DNA from: Turritopsis dohrnii
Taxonomy: Eukaryota > Cnidaria > Hydrozoa > Anthoathecata > Oceaniidae
Direction: 5' to 3'
Length of the DNA: 64,000 nt
NCBI GenBank assembly: GCA_027922465.2
Contig: BQMF02000793.1
Location: 1-64,000 of the forward strand
The notes beneath the pieces are model-generated. The model worked only from the letters and a program-made list of their open reading frames with translations. It was not told where the DNA came from and made no database searches. A program made the position numbers and the translations under genes. This document shows, one piece after another, positions 40,055 to 52,828 of the stretch (the first letter of the stretch is position 1; each line of letters begins with the position of its first letter).

Positions 40055-42005
40055 TAGCTAAAGTACGTTTCAAATGAACTTGCACAGTTTTTGTAAATGC
40101 TTGGCAAATTTGAAGGTTATGAGATATTTCAAAAATTCTTTTTGCGCTGTGTCAAGCTTAAAAAGCACTTTTTCATGATATAAAAAATTTGGGAGAATAA
40201 TGAAAATGGAAGAAGAAAAACGAAGATGAAAAAAACAAGCTTTTTATAGAAAAGAGCAAAACAGCTCAATTTTTTGTGAGACAAACTTCAATCTTTGATC
40301 GTTCAAAAGGCGAAATAACTTTTCAAAAAAGTAAAATAGATCGCAAGACATAAGTCACTTAGGTCGCATATTTCAACATATTCACTTTGTTATGATCTCA
40401 TTACTTTTCCGGGGGTAAGCAATGATCTTTCCACTAAACGGCTCTATTCAACAGAATAATTACACAAGTAATTTTCCCGTGCATAAGTCATAAATTTACA
40501 GTACACCGTATCGAGACAATGAATGCAATAACAAGAAAAGTTAAATGCTCACGTAGTCATTATATCTAACATATTCCCAATTTTATTAAATGGTAATTAC
40601 CTTAGCAGTTGCAAAATCTATGACCCCCGGTTTTCATCAAATCCTTACAAGTTTGTAAACACGAGAAACATGCGACCTAAGTGACTTTAAAGAATTATAT
40701 CTTGCAATCTGTTTCACTTTTTTGAAAAATTATATACAATTGTTTCAAACTTTGATTCAAAACAAAAAATAGCCTAAGTTTACATAAAAAACAAGAAAAA
40801 ATATAGAAAGGTTTTATTGATCATGATCACACTAGGTTTGGAGGACAGTTAAAGACAAAAAACACGAAGAACGACAATTGTAAATATGACTTTCTTGCAT
40901 ACACAGAAATTTATATAATAATGTAATAATAAATTAGGAAAGAGATACGAAAAAACATTCTGTCTCCCACTTACAGTACCATGCTTTGGAACGGGAAAAA
41001 AAGCAAAGTCCGCTAATAACTGTATATAATTTTTCGCTTATGCACGCTGCGGGGGCAATAATTAGGAATACGTTAGATATAATGACTATGTGAGCATTTA
41101 ACTTTGTACAGTGTGTCTCTGAGAAACTTAGCCCGAAACTTCAACAATTAATAACTTTTTGTACACTTGTCAGTTTTTAGCAATTCAAACACCATCGGAA
41201 AGATAATTCTGTAAACTATCTTATAATCCAAAAAAACTTTGTATTTATGGATGGTTAAGAAGTTAAAAGGGATTTTGTAGAGGTAACGGATCATTTGAAC
41301 TATAATGATCGATTAACACATTCTTACAATAAAAACTACAAAATGCTACAAATGTAAACAATAAAACTAAAAGTCATTTTAACAAAGAAATTTTATATTT
41401 ATTTAACACATATTGTTTATTCCCAGTTGAAAATCAAAGATTCATTATTATTTGAGAGATTTGTGTTTCGGGCTAAATTTCTCAGAGACACACTGTATGT
41501 TATTGCATTCATTGCCTGGATCGGTGTACTGTAAAAGTATCCCTTTGGGATTAATATAAAAATTTATGACTTATGCACTGGAAGTTAAATTGTGTAATTA
41601 TTCTGTTGAATAGAGTCGTTTAGTGGAAAGATCATTGCTTACACCCGGAAAATTAATGAATTCATAACAAAGTGAATATGTTGAAATATGCGACCTAAGT
41701 GACTTATGTCTTGCGATCTATTTTACTTTTTTGAAAAGTTATTTCGCCTTTTGAACGATCAAAGATTGAAGTTTGTCTCACAAAAAATTGAGCTGTTTTG
41801 CTCTTTTCTATAAAAAGCTTGTTTTTTTCATCTTCGTTTTTCTTCTTCCATTTTCATTATTCTTCCAAATTTTTTATATTATGAAAAAGTGCTTCTTGAG
41901 CTTGCCACAACACAAAAAGAATTTTTGAAATATCTCATAACCTTCAAATTTGCCAAGCATTTATAAAAACTGTGCAAGTTCATTTGAAACGTACTTTTAG
42001 TAGCC
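40055..42005. mobile_element. large foldback (inverted-repeat) element, 1.95 kb
   Basis: Arms of about 530-560 bp: left 40055-40585, right about 41058-42005 after removing a MITE. Matching landmarks include AAAGTACGTTTCAAATGAAC at the left edge and its complement at the right, and GTTAAATGCTCAC near the centre. The 470-bp spacer holds a further partial arm-like block (40675-40760). No coding capacity. Confidence 0.75.
41109..41495. mobile_element. 387-bp mariner-type MITE in the foldback right arm
   Basis: TIRs CAGTGTGTCTCTGAGAAA with complementary end, about 34 bp each, flanked by TA on both sides, the mark of Tc1/mariner insertion. The left foldback arm lacks the insert and provides the empty site. 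Confidence 0.8.
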
Positions 42006-42051
42006 ATGGTGTAACAACACCAAAATGTCTAGAAAAAAGAAAATGGAAAAA

Positions 42052-42300
42052 ATCAGCATCGATAGGCTTTTGAAAGATGAATGAGCAGCAAATCAGCCAT
42101 ATAAGTAAACATATCTGCATTGAAATACTCTTCATTGTTTCAAGATTATTTGTGATCACTTTATGAAAACCTTTCCACAGCAACACAATAATTCGAATGA
42201 AAAAGGAAATTGAAAACCTTTAACTCAAAACTTTCTTCAGTCCAATGGAGCATATTATTACTATAAAGACGTTTTTTAATAGCGCATGCGCAAAATGATG
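42052..42300 (-). pseudogene. duplicated promoter and signal-peptide segment of the Cys-rich peptide gene
   Basis: About 90% like 48085-48300. It keeps the start (MKSISMQICLLIWLICCSF), the signal peptide and upstream DNA up to a GCGCATGCGC string, but coding similarity stops after FQKPIDAD, where unrelated sequence begins next to the foldback element. No cysteine-rich domain here, so it cannot make the mature peptide. Confidence 0.65.
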
Positions 42301-42329
42301 AAACCATATTAAAATCTTAGATAACTTTC

Positions 42330-43190
42330 AGAGAATACGGATGTATCTACAGAAGCTCAAAAATGAAACAGGAAATAAACTGCCTAAATAAAGGGCCTGA
42401 GACCCTCAAATGGTGGGACCCGGAATACGGAATCCTATCGCATACTTGTCACTTGGCCTTTTTTCTGACAATTTGATGCAGATTGGTACGTTTTCAGGCT
42501 TTCCAGAGACTATCAAATCAACTTTCGGCTTGCATTCACCAGATTGTCATTTAAACAAAAATCGCTTCCTTCAAAGATCTCTTTATATGATTCGTTCAAT
42601 TCTTAAAGTTCATTCTTGATCCACATATCGCCAAATATTTATCTGACGCGAGTTAGACGATTCATTGAATTTGTTTTTCCAGAAGATTTCATAGTCATAG
42701 TGTAGTGTAGCAAGAATATCTTTCAGGCGTTAAGAGGACTTTTGTCACCAATGGAATTCGAAATTTAAGATGCTAAGACGCCCGATTTTTGAAAAATCTT
42801 GGATTAAATTGAGCCTTGGGTTTTTTTGAAATCTTCTTGAGTTAGGGATTGTAAATCAAAACTACTGATACTACTTCTACTATTAAAGTGTTTCTACAAA
42901 AGACAATTAAAGCTATTTGTGATGATAGCCAGAACTCGTTTCATAAGGTAGCAAACTACAATTACGGATGAAAAAATTTTGATAACTTAAAGGAGGTATA
43001 TTCACCCTTCATTTGGTAATAGTGCAGTAAAGGAATATTCGCAAAAAATTAGCGCGACTTAACACGCGCGACAAGACATCGTCCATAATGGACGTCAAAA
43101 TGAATTTCTGAACAAGAAGCCGCTTGACTTGAAGACTTCAGGACGTAACACGATGCATATTTGGTCACAAAAATACAACTTTGCCGATAT
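42330..43190. other. no gene recognised
   Basis: Unique AT-rich DNA between the duplicated segment and the satellite. Short open frames lack coding character. Nothing else seen. Confidence 0.4.
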
Positions 43191-46100
43191 GCCAAATTAT
43201 GTTCAAATGTAATAAAATAACTGGCAAATTCAAAATCGGCAACTTCTAATTGTGCGTTGTAGAAATTTTTATGAATATTGTAAAACTTTCTAAGTTTGAC
43301 CCAAATTTGGCCCAAATTACCCATTTCTGGTCAAATCTGACACAATGACTGACAAATTCCTAATCAGCACCTTTCAAATGTGATCGGCGCAAAATTTTTT
43401 GAAATTTGAAGAACTTTCCAAATATGCTCCAAATTTGACCTAAATTGCCCACTTTTAGTCAAACCTGGCAATATCATTGTCAAATTCGAAATCAACACCT
43501 TTCAATTGTGATCTGTGCAAAATTTCATGAAAATTGAAGATCTTTCGAACTTTGGTCCAAATTTGGCCTAAATTGCCAAATTTTAGTTAAACCTGGCAAT
43601 ATCATTGTCAATTTGAAATCAGCACCTTTCAAATGTGATCTGTGCAAATTTTTGTGAAAATTGAAGAATTTTCGAAATTTTGTCCAAATTTGACCTAAGT
43701 TGCCCAATTTTAGTCAAACTTGGCAATATCATTGTCAAATTCGAAATCAGCACCTTTCATTTGTGATCCGTGCAAAATTTCATGAAAATTGAAGAACTTT
43801 CGAAATTTTGTCCAAGTTGGCGTAAATTGCCAAATTTTAGTCAAACCTGACAAAATCATTGTCAAATTTGAAATCAGCACCATTCATTTGTGATCTGTGC
43901 AAAATCTTATGAAAATTGAAGAACTTTCGAAATTTGGTCCAAATTTGACCTAAATTGGCCAATTTTAGTCAAACCTGGCAATATCATTGTCAAATTCGAA
44001 ATCAACACCTTTCAATTGTGATCTGTGCAAAATTTCATGAAAATTGAAGATCTTTCGAACTTTGGTCCAAATTTGGCCTAAATTGCCAAATTTTAGTTAA
44101 ACCTGGCAATATCATTGTCAATTTGAAATCAGCACCTTTCAAATGTGATCCGTGCAAATTTTTGTGAAAATTGAAGAATTTTCGAAATTTTGTCCAAATT
44201 TGACCTAAGTTGCCCAATTTTAGTCAAACTTGGCAATATCATTGTCAAATTCGAAATCAGCACCTTTCATTTGTGATCCGTGCAAAATTTCATGAAAATT
44301 GAAGAACTTTCGAAATTTTGTCCAAATTTGGCGTAAATTGCCAAATTTTAGTCAAACCTGACAAAATCATTGTCAAATTTGAAATCAGCACCATTCATCT
44401 GTGATCTGTGCAAAATTTTATGAAAATTGAAGAACTTTCGAAATTTGGTCCAAATTTGACCTAAATTGGCCAATTTTAGTCAAACCTGGCAATATCATTG
44501 TCAAATTCGAAATCAGCACCTTTCAATTGTGATCTGTGCAAAATTTCATGAAAATTGAAGATCTTTCGAACTTTGGTCCAAATTTGGCCTAAATTTCAAA
44601 TTTTAGTTAAACCTGGCAATATCATTGTCAAATTCGAAATCAGCACCTTTCATTTGTGATCCGTGCAAAATTTCATGAAAATTGAAGAACTTTCGAAATT
44701 TTGTCCAAATTTGGCGTAAATTGCCCATTTTTAGTCATACCTGGCGCAATGTCATTTTCAATTTGAAATCAGCACCTTTCAAATGTGATCCGTGCAAAAT
44801 TTCATGAAAATTGAAGAAGTTTCGAAATTTTGTCCAAATTTGGCGTAAATTGCCCAATTTTTGTCAAACCTGGCAACATCATTGTCAATTTGAAATCAGC
44901 ACCTTTCAATTGTGATCCGTGCAAAATTTTATGAAAATTGAAGAACTTTCGGAATTTGGTCCAAGTTTGACCTAAATTGGCCAATTTTAGTCAAACCTGG
45001 CAATATCATTGTCAAATTCGAAATCAGCACCTTTCAATTGTGATCCGTGCAAAATTTCATGAAAATTGAAGAACTTTCGAAATTTGGTCCAAATTTGGCC
45101 TAAATTGCCAAATTTTAGTCAAACCTGGCAATATCATTGTCAAATTCAAAATCAGCACCTTTCAAATGTGATCCGTGCAAATTTTTGTGAAAATTAATAA
45201 ATTTTTGAAATTTTGTTCAAATTTGGCGTAAATTGCCCAATTTTAGTCAAACCTGACAAAATCATTGTCAAATTTGAAATCAGCACTTATCATTTATGAT
45301 CTGTGCAAAATTTCATGAAAATTGAAGAACTTTCGAAATTTTGTCCAAATTTGGCGTAAATTGCCAAATTTTAGTCAAACCTGACAAAATCATTGTCAAA
45401 TTTGAAATCAGCACCATTCATCTGTGATCTGTGCAAAATCTTATGAAAATTGAAGAACTTTCGAAATTTGGTCCAAATTTGACCTAAATTGGCCAATTTT
45501 AGTCAAACCTGGCAATATCATTGTCAAATTCGAAATCAGCACCTTTCAATTGTGATCTGTGCAAAATTTCATGAAAATTGAAGATCTTTCGAACTTTGGT
45601 CCAAATTTGGCCTAAATTTCAAATTTTAGTTAAACCTGGCAATATCATTGTCAAATTCGAAATCAGCACCTTTCATTTGTGATCCGTGCAAAATTTCATG
45701 AAAATTGAAGAACTTTCGAAATTTTGTCCAAATTTGGCGTAAATTGCCCATTTTTAGTCATACCTGGCGCAATGTCATTTTCAATTTGAAATCAGCACCT
45801 TTCAAATGTGATCCGTGCAAAATTTCATGAAAATTGAAGAAGTTTCGAAATTTTGTCCAAATTTGGCGTAAATTGCCCAATTTTTGTCAAACCTGGCAAC
45901 ATCATTGTCAATTTGAAATCAGCACCTTTCAATTGTGATCCGTGCAAAATTTCATGAAAATTGAAGAAGTTTCGAAATTTTGTCCAAATTTGACCTAAAT
46001 TGCCCAATTTTAGTCAAACCTGGCAATATAATTGTCAAATTCGAAATCAGCACCTTTCATTTGTGATCCGTGCAAAATTTCATGAAAATTGAAGAACTTT

Positions 46101-46630
46101 CGAAATTTGGTCCAAATTTGGCGTAAATTGCCCAATTTTAGTCAAACCTGGCAATATCATTGTCAATTTGAAATCAGCAGCTTTCAAATGTGAACCGTGC
46201 AAATTTTTGTGAAAATTGAAGAATTTTCGAAATTTGATCCAAATTTGGCCTAAATTGCCAAATTTTAGGAAAACCTGGCAATATCATTGTTAAATTCAAA
46301 ATCAGCGCCTTTCATTTGTGATTCGTGCAAAGTTTCATGAAAATTGAAGAACTTTCGAAATTTCTTCCAAATTTGGCGTAAATTGCCAAATTTTAGTCAA
46401 ACCTGACAAAATCTCTGTCAAATTTGAAATCAGCACCTTTCATTTGTGATTTATGGAAAATTTCATGAAAATTGAAGAACTTTCGAAATTTTGTCCAAAT
46501 TTGGCGTAAATTGCCCAATTTTAGTCAAACCTGGCAATATCATTGTCAATTTGAAATCAGCACCTTTCAAATGTGCTCTGTGTAAATTTTCATGAAAATT
46601 GGTCAACTGGAAGTCCTAATTTGACCAAAT
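43190..46630. repeat. satellite array, about 128-bp monomer, roughly 26 copies
   Basis: Monomer landmarks: GTCAAACCTGGCAATATCATT, GAAATCAGCACCTTTCA, GATCCGTGCAAAATTTCATG and GAAGAACTTTCGAAATTTTG. Edge units are diverged, central ones more alike. Longer periods are visible: blocks starting near 43525 and 44035 repeat at 510 bp (4 monomers), and 44802 and 45825 repeat at 1023 bp (8 monomers). Open frames inside it are by-products of the repeat. Confidence 0.9.
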
Positions 46631-46691
46631 TTGCGAATTCGGCAACGTTGTCATGTAAACACTGCACGAAAACTTTCATAACTTGGAGTTG

Positions 46692-47438
46692 CGTAATGCT
46701 TCGATTAAACGCCCTCTTGCTTTTAAACGCCCCCCTCAAATAGACGCCCCACCTTTTCAGGAGATTTTTAAATAAACGCCCCCTCTATTGGACGCCCCCC
46801 TCGAATAGACGCCCCTCTCTAGAGAGGGGCGTTTATTAGAGACACACTAATTAAGGCATGTAGAACTACTACATTGCATTGTTTCAGCTTCAATGTTTTC
46901 ATTTTGTATAAAAATATGGAAATTTGCGATAGACGCCTTTCTTTTTAAATTTTAAACTAACGGTTGGAAATTTTGTCTTTCTTTTCAAAAGTTCCTTTTC
47001 TAAAACTTCAGAATAACGTTTATTTTTCGTCGTAAAGATAAGTTTTGCAGGAACAACAAGTCCGATTTCCCGTTGACGTTTGCCAGTTATTACTGCTTTT
47101 ATCTTGTTCTCGAGATCTTGATTAATAAAATGGAAGCATATACTTGAAATTTCTATGGCGATGTGTCCAACGAGAAGATTTTTTTGTACAAGCCAACAGC
47201 ATATTTATCATACTCTCTTGCTTTCTCTCGCTTATCTGGAGCAGCTTCAAGTATTTCTCCAATCGTATCATCCCATACTTCTTTGTAGACATGATTACAC
47301 AATTTATATTTACGAAAAAGAAGAGTTTCACAAAATTCAATAGACGCCCCCCTCTTTTAAACGCCCCCCTCGAATAGACGCCCCCTAAAAATTTAAAAAA
47401 TTTAATAAACGCCCCGGGCGTCTAATCGAAGCATTACG
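46692..47438. mobile_element. TIR element rich in TAGACGCCCC repeats (0.75 kb)
   Basis: Ends CGTAATGCTTCGATTAAACG and complement. Both subterminal regions carry multiple ACGCCCC motifs (46705-46830 and 47343-47420). The interior minus strand (47122-47340) is open and rich in Lys, Arg and Leu, and might be a transposase remnant, but I recognise no family. Confidence 0.6.
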
Positions 47439-47444
47439 GTAGTA

Positions 47445-47445
47445 T

Positions 47446-47511
<66 letters not shown>
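47445..47511. repeat. TAG microsatellite, about 22 units
   Basis: Near-perfect run of TAG/GTA triplets just outside the preceding TIR element. Confidence 0.95.
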
Positions 47512-47849
47512 GAGAAACTACGGGTATTTTAAATACTTTACTCCACCACGGGTGTCCTAAAGTCAATTACGTGTATGCAACCTATTTTGAAGCTATAAGT
47601 AATATGCATTACTAATATGATAATGCAATTGATTTGGAATACAAATAAATATCTGGAATACTCCATTTATTTACTTAACAAAATATGTTCACTGTTCCAC
47701 AGCCATCACCTTGAGATCACGCATAAAGAAAACAAGTAAAATTGTTTGTATGTATTCTTGCATTCAGTAAATGGCATGAAATAAATACACGAAAATGAAA
47801 TAAAATCTCTCTGTAAGTCCAATTAATTTTTCATTAGCTGGTTTTTCCT

Positions 47850-48164
47850 TCAATATGTGCACTTTTGAATAAGTTCAAAATAGCAAAGATCATGACATAT
47901 TTTCCCGACACAAAAATTTTTACATTTTTTTTGTTTCTCTACTTTACAGCGGGCAGGTAGTCCAGTTCGTATGTGAGCTATCATCTTATCGAAATCTTTT
48001 TCGACTGCTTTTTCATTAAATACACCATTTTTCTCGATTTCTTCTGCCGTCTTTGTAGGACTACTGGTGTCATCTTCATCATCAGCATCGATAGGCTTTT
48101 GAAAGCTGAATGAGCAGCAAATCAGCCATATAAGTAAACATAACTGCATTGAAATACTCTTCAT
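47850..48164 (-). CDS. secreted six-cysteine peptide precursor (104 aa)
   Basis: The ATG at 48164 starts a signal peptide (MKSISMQLCLLIWLICCSFS). An acidic pro-region with DADDEDD and EEIEKN follows, then a basic, cysteine-rich C-terminal domain. The last six cysteines are spaced C-x7-C-x3-C-x4-C-x3-C-x7-C, symmetrical about the centre, and LPAR before the first Cys could be a processing site. Such precursors yield secreted defence, venom-type or signalling peptides; none can be chosen from sequence alone. Upstream in-frame codons lack an ATG. A partial duplicate lies at 42052-42300. Single exon. Confidence 0.6.
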   Translation of the reverse strand: MKSISMQLCLLIWLICCSFSFQKPIDADDEDDTSSPTKTAEEIEKNGVFNEKAVEKDFDKMIAHIRTGLPARCKVEKQKKCKNFCVGKICHDLCYFELIQKCTY

Positions 48165-48249
48165 TGTTTCAAGATTATCTGTGATCACTCTATGAGAACC
48201 TTTCCACAGCAACACGATAATTCAAATGAAAAAGGAAATTGAAAATCAT

Positions 48250-49110
48250 TAACTCAAATTTTCTTCAGTCCAATGGAGCATATGATTAGCGCATGCGCCT
48301 TAAATAAAATACATCTCTGCTAAACTTTAGTGAATGCGGAAGTATCGACTATTAAAGAAATTTGTGTTTCTAGTTGTGAATGGAGAAAACGAGGAATAAG
48401 AATCCACAAATTTTCCAGTTCTGTTTATTCCACAGAATATATTCAAGAATTAGAAATCCATCTTTATACTGTGACGTCACCATTCTGACGTTGTGACAAG
48501 GTGGCAATACCGTTGTTGTCATAGAAACAGATCGTTCTTAAAAATCCATAGGTAACCTCGTATGACGTCATTTCTGGAGTGAAATTGTTTGTTTTGTGTA
48601 AACATTCACCTACTGAAACAAAACTAACCGCTGCCTAATGAATTATTGAAAAGTTACATTTGAAAATTAAAGTGTTGATGCTTTTGTAATGTCCTGCTGT
48701 AACATATTATCACTCATGTAGAGTTTCATTAATAAACATTCTTCATATATGTCTGGGAATGATATGAGATAAAAGTATTTTACAAATTTTTATTTGTGAA
48801 ATTCTTTAAAAAATTCATATCAATAGAAATTAGTTTTTAAGAGAATCCAAGCATGACAAGATATTTGATTAAAGGTTAGTACTGAATTTCTTTTTCTTCA
48901 TCAAAGTAAAAGTTCTATCCCCTTCAGTCCGATAACACATTGCATATTAAAAAGTAACTGTCGGAAAAAGATTCGGGTTGAAAATTAATTGGTAATTTAA
49001 AACGATAAGGTATGAATTCTCCGATAAGGTATGAATTATGCTAACTGAGAACTAATTTGATTTTCTACTCTGAGGTGACATTCCTTGCGAAGAAAATAAA
49101 TTCATCTCTT
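48250..49110. other. intergenic region upstream of the Cys-rich peptide gene
   Basis: The part to about 48300 matches the duplicate at 42187-42300 and presumably holds the promoter. Two GTGACGTCA/TGACGT strings (CRE-like) occur near 48473-48500. No reading frame of note. Confidence 0.35.
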
Positions 49111-49117
49111 TATTTAG

Positions 49118-49518
49118 GTGAAAAATTCATTGTAATGAGGCATGGTCAACCTCACCTTGGGAGAATGATGTATATTCTAGAGCAGACCAACAACCACGAT
49201 AGAATGATACCATATCTGGCCTTACATGGTGAGTTGGTGTCCAATGGAAGAAGTTTGCCACCTAACGTCAAGAAAAGAACGAACAGCTTTGAGTCGGATG
49301 AATATCGTCATATAAATGACCTGTCGGACAGCTCGTATGCAGGAACTATCTATATCGCCGAAGAAGGATCTGCTCAATTGGAACAGCAAGAGCATTGTCA
49401 AGGTGACAATGACGTCAGAATCTTACCGTCATTGCCAATAACACCATTAACTGAAACGAACCTTAAGGTTCTCGAACAACCAACCAGTTCTAGTGTAAAA
49501 GTTGTAATAGAAAACTAG
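49118..49518 (+). CDS. possible 3'-terminal exon of an unknown gene
   Basis: Open frame after a good acceptor (TTTATTTAG, ending 49117) and closed by TAG at 49516. The peptide (about 133 aa; MRHGQPHLGRMMYILEQTN at its first Met, 49135) has balanced composition, Ser/Glu-rich middle and no repeats, unlike nearby random frames. AATAAA occurs at about 49689 and 49797. No membrane segment or known domain. Upstream exons were not identified, so this could be chance. Confidence 0.35.
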
Positions 49519-49829
49519 ATAGAAGGGGTATCGCAAACAGTGGAAGATGAAAGGATGGAGGATGAGAGGTGAACGTCGAAATAATTATTATCAATTCAAT
49601 ATATAATCAATATAATCGCTTTGTTTGATTTTCAAAAGTTTATTTTTTATTTTACCTTTCTGAAATTGGGCAAAAGTTTGCCTGAATTAATAAATTATCC
49701 ACAAAATGTTATAAGTAAGATCTTACTTGATAATGTAAGCTTGTACTTACAAAAAGCTTTGTATGTTTTTAATAGGAAATTTTAACATGTGTTTCTAATA
49801 AAGTTATTATTCACTGACTGTTGTTTTCT

Positions 49830-50486
49830 AGAAAGTAATGATTAATTGAAATATAACATGATGATAACTTTCGTGTTATTTTTTGACCTCACATTTCACG
49901 TTAAGGCTTCAGAGGTGGACCCATGATCGAGGGAGAGCCCATTTGAACTGCTTATTACCATAGCAACATAAAGTCCGTTAGATAAGAAGATAAGAAGAAC
50001 CAACCGTTTAGAATGGACACTCGAAAATATCCATGAAATAGGAGATGACAATGTTCGTTATAAAGATTGCACCAGGTTTCACTGCACAGTGGAAGCAAAG
50101 GATTTATTATTTATATCAAAACTTTTCCATGTCAAATATATGAACCACAAACTACGTTGGGAATTTCAAAAGTAGATAAAGAAAATGCAAATTTAGTTTA
50201 TGAATATAGTAAAACGCCTTTCAATCTTGTGCGGGTTGAAGGATGCATTGAAATATTTTTAGTTTTGGTTTGCGGTGGCAAGATAATCTTTAAATAGCAT
50301 GAATGCGAGAATTACATCCATGTCAATTCTTCTTAACATGTAATCATCAAAATTTGATTTGAAGTTTGAATTGGGTTATTCTCAAAACATTTGGGTTTAA
50401 CAATGGATTGTAAATCTCACTTAAATGGCCGAGCGGAGAGTTAGTGACGTGTATTTGTATGAGCAGGATTTTCAAAATATTAAAAA
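49830..50486. other. no gene recognised
   Basis: AT-rich DNA between the candidate exon and LINE copy 2. A tRNA-A-box-like TGGCCGAGCGG near 50427 has no matching T arm. Confidence 0.35.
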
Positions 50487-51182
50487 TCGAAAATAGTTAA
50501 AAAAAGATTTTTGTATAAGTGGAAGGTATGAAGGCTGAAACACACGATGGGGTTTAACAGTCTAAATATGAAGCATAGTTGTAACTATGCTTCTATCCTT
50601 CGTAACTATGCTTCTACCCTTCGTAACTATCCTTCGTAACTATCTTCTTGCTCATGTAAAAAGAGATCTGAATCGTTAAGCAAACAGGAACAGCGGAACC
50701 TTTCTAAATTTGGATAGATTTTTTAGGATAATCGTTTTATACTGCAAATTTGTGCAATGTAGGAGGGAAGCGCAACATTGAACGAGGTCTTACGCATGTG
50801 TATGTCAAAATAAGAGGCAAGCGGCGATCGATGCCAAAGTTCCAACAAAAAGCCAATCAAATTATAGAATCTACAATATAGCTGACAGTTTTTTGTGTTT
50901 TCAACCAATATCGCCCTCCTTAGATATTTAAATTCATTTTCAGAAGGCGCAATAATCCTACCAAGACAAAGGCATTTTTTGTTGAATAGAAAACTGACTG
51001 ATACAATATTTGAAGATTCGGCATTCAACGCAGTGACTAGATAATACCTTTAGCAAGTTAACAGACCTACAGTTAACTTCAGTTAATCCCCGGTAACTCA
51101 AACACAGGTTAACTGGAACTTTCATTATCTCGAACTGTTTTCTACGGTCCCTTGGACATTTCTTAATACTTTCTCATAAAAA

Positions 51183-52087
51183 CTACTCGATAACTCGAAC
51201 ATTCGTTTTCTCGAACCATTTTTTGGTCCCCTTGAAGCCAATTTCTTCGGATAGCTGTAATTGTCTTAATCGATCCGTCATTTTTGAAATAGCAGCAAGA
51301 ACATCTTTAGTTTTGCAGTGAGTATACGAAATTGTATCATCAGCGTACTGACATACCGAACCGTCGGCAACATCTTGTAGATCCACTGTATATAAATTGA
51401 ACAAGATTGGTCCTAATTCTGATCCTTGAGAAACTCTAAAGTGAACATTATCTAATGGTGAAGATTTATCACCTACTTGGACGAATTGTTTTCGATCACT
51501 CAGATAAGAAAGCATCCATAGCGTAGCTTCTTTTGAGAAACCATGATGACGTAACTTCGTTTGAAGTTTACTGTATCAAAGGCTTTTGAGTAGTCTAAGA
51601 ACGTTGCCAACGTTACTTCACCTTTGTTCATTGCATTGATTATGTCGTCACGGATCTTCAAGATAAGTGTATTAGTTAAATGGCTTTTTCTGAAACCGGA
51701 CATAGCATCTTTTGTAAACGTTATGTGAAGATATAAAGTCACATATTTGCTTTGCTATCAGTTTCTCGTATATCTTTGACAAAATAGGTAATATTTTGTA
51801 TAATATTTTTTATACTGGGCGGAACTGATCTGGCGAGTAAGCATTGCTTGTCTTAGGGATTGGAGAAACTTTACCAATTTTCCATTGTCGATGGAATTTG
51901 TTTTGATAACATGTGTTAGAGGTGAAGCTAGGTATTCTAAAACTGGTTTAATAAATTGAACTGACATATGGTCAAAACCAGCAGAACAATCCATACGTAG
52001 ATATTTAAGTTCTGTAATAACGTCTTGATATGTGACTGGTTTGAAGTGCAGTTCTGGACAATCAGACGGAGTAGTTAGATAATGCAA
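51183..52087 (-). pseudogene. LINE reverse transcriptase fragments, copy 2
   Basis: Same three-frame layout as in copy 1: fingers segment (52087-51758), palm with DYSKAFDTVNF (51742-51500) and YADD segment (51515-51183). Frameshifts separate them. Confidence 0.75.
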
Positions 52088-52828
52088 ATGACATTTAAGC
52101 TCATTTGATGATGTTGGTTTTGATCCCAGTATACGAGTTGATGTTACAGATAGTGTTGGTTAAGTGCGAAAGGATCAAGGCTAATTGCTTCTTTATTCGG
52201 ATTCAAAATAAGATGGATAAGCTTCCAAATCGTCTTGGGTCGCTTTGAGCTGAAACCATTTTTGAAGATAGATCGTTTCGTATACTTGATGCGTTGTTTT
52301 AACTTGTTTCGAATATCTCTAAATGCAGTTTAGTCTTCTTTTGATTGTATTTGATGTGTTTCATACCTCAAATTTTTGCATTCATATTTTAGTTCAGCTA
52401 TGTCTAAATTTTTTAACCATGGAGCTGGTGGTCTTGTCACTTTGATTTTTTTCAAAGGAGCATGGTGGTTGATACAAGACAGTATTAGATCGTTCAGTAT
52501 ATCAAGCTTATCGTCTGCTGATTCAATCCCATACACTAGATTTAAAGGTAGTGCTAAAAAGTTAATTAGCGAAGATCCTTGATATTTATTTACAAATAAA
52601 TAGAATTCATCAAATGTTGATGCCATTGATTGTGTATTTATATGAGCAAATGTGAATAAATGTTTATTGGATGTGATAATATCTAGATGACTATCTATGC
52701 TATTGGTCGATCTAGGTTAGTGTGGCGTAGATTTATTCCATCATTAAATATCGATGTTGAAATGTTGGCAAATATGGTGTAAAGGCATTTGGCGCAGGTG
52801 TTCTTATATGGGATACGGGAATTTGATA

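Noticed and set aside
50425..50486. tRNA-Leu/Ser-like A box TGGCCGAGCGG
   Set aside because: No T arm or acceptor pairing follows; LINE sequence begins about 50 bases later.
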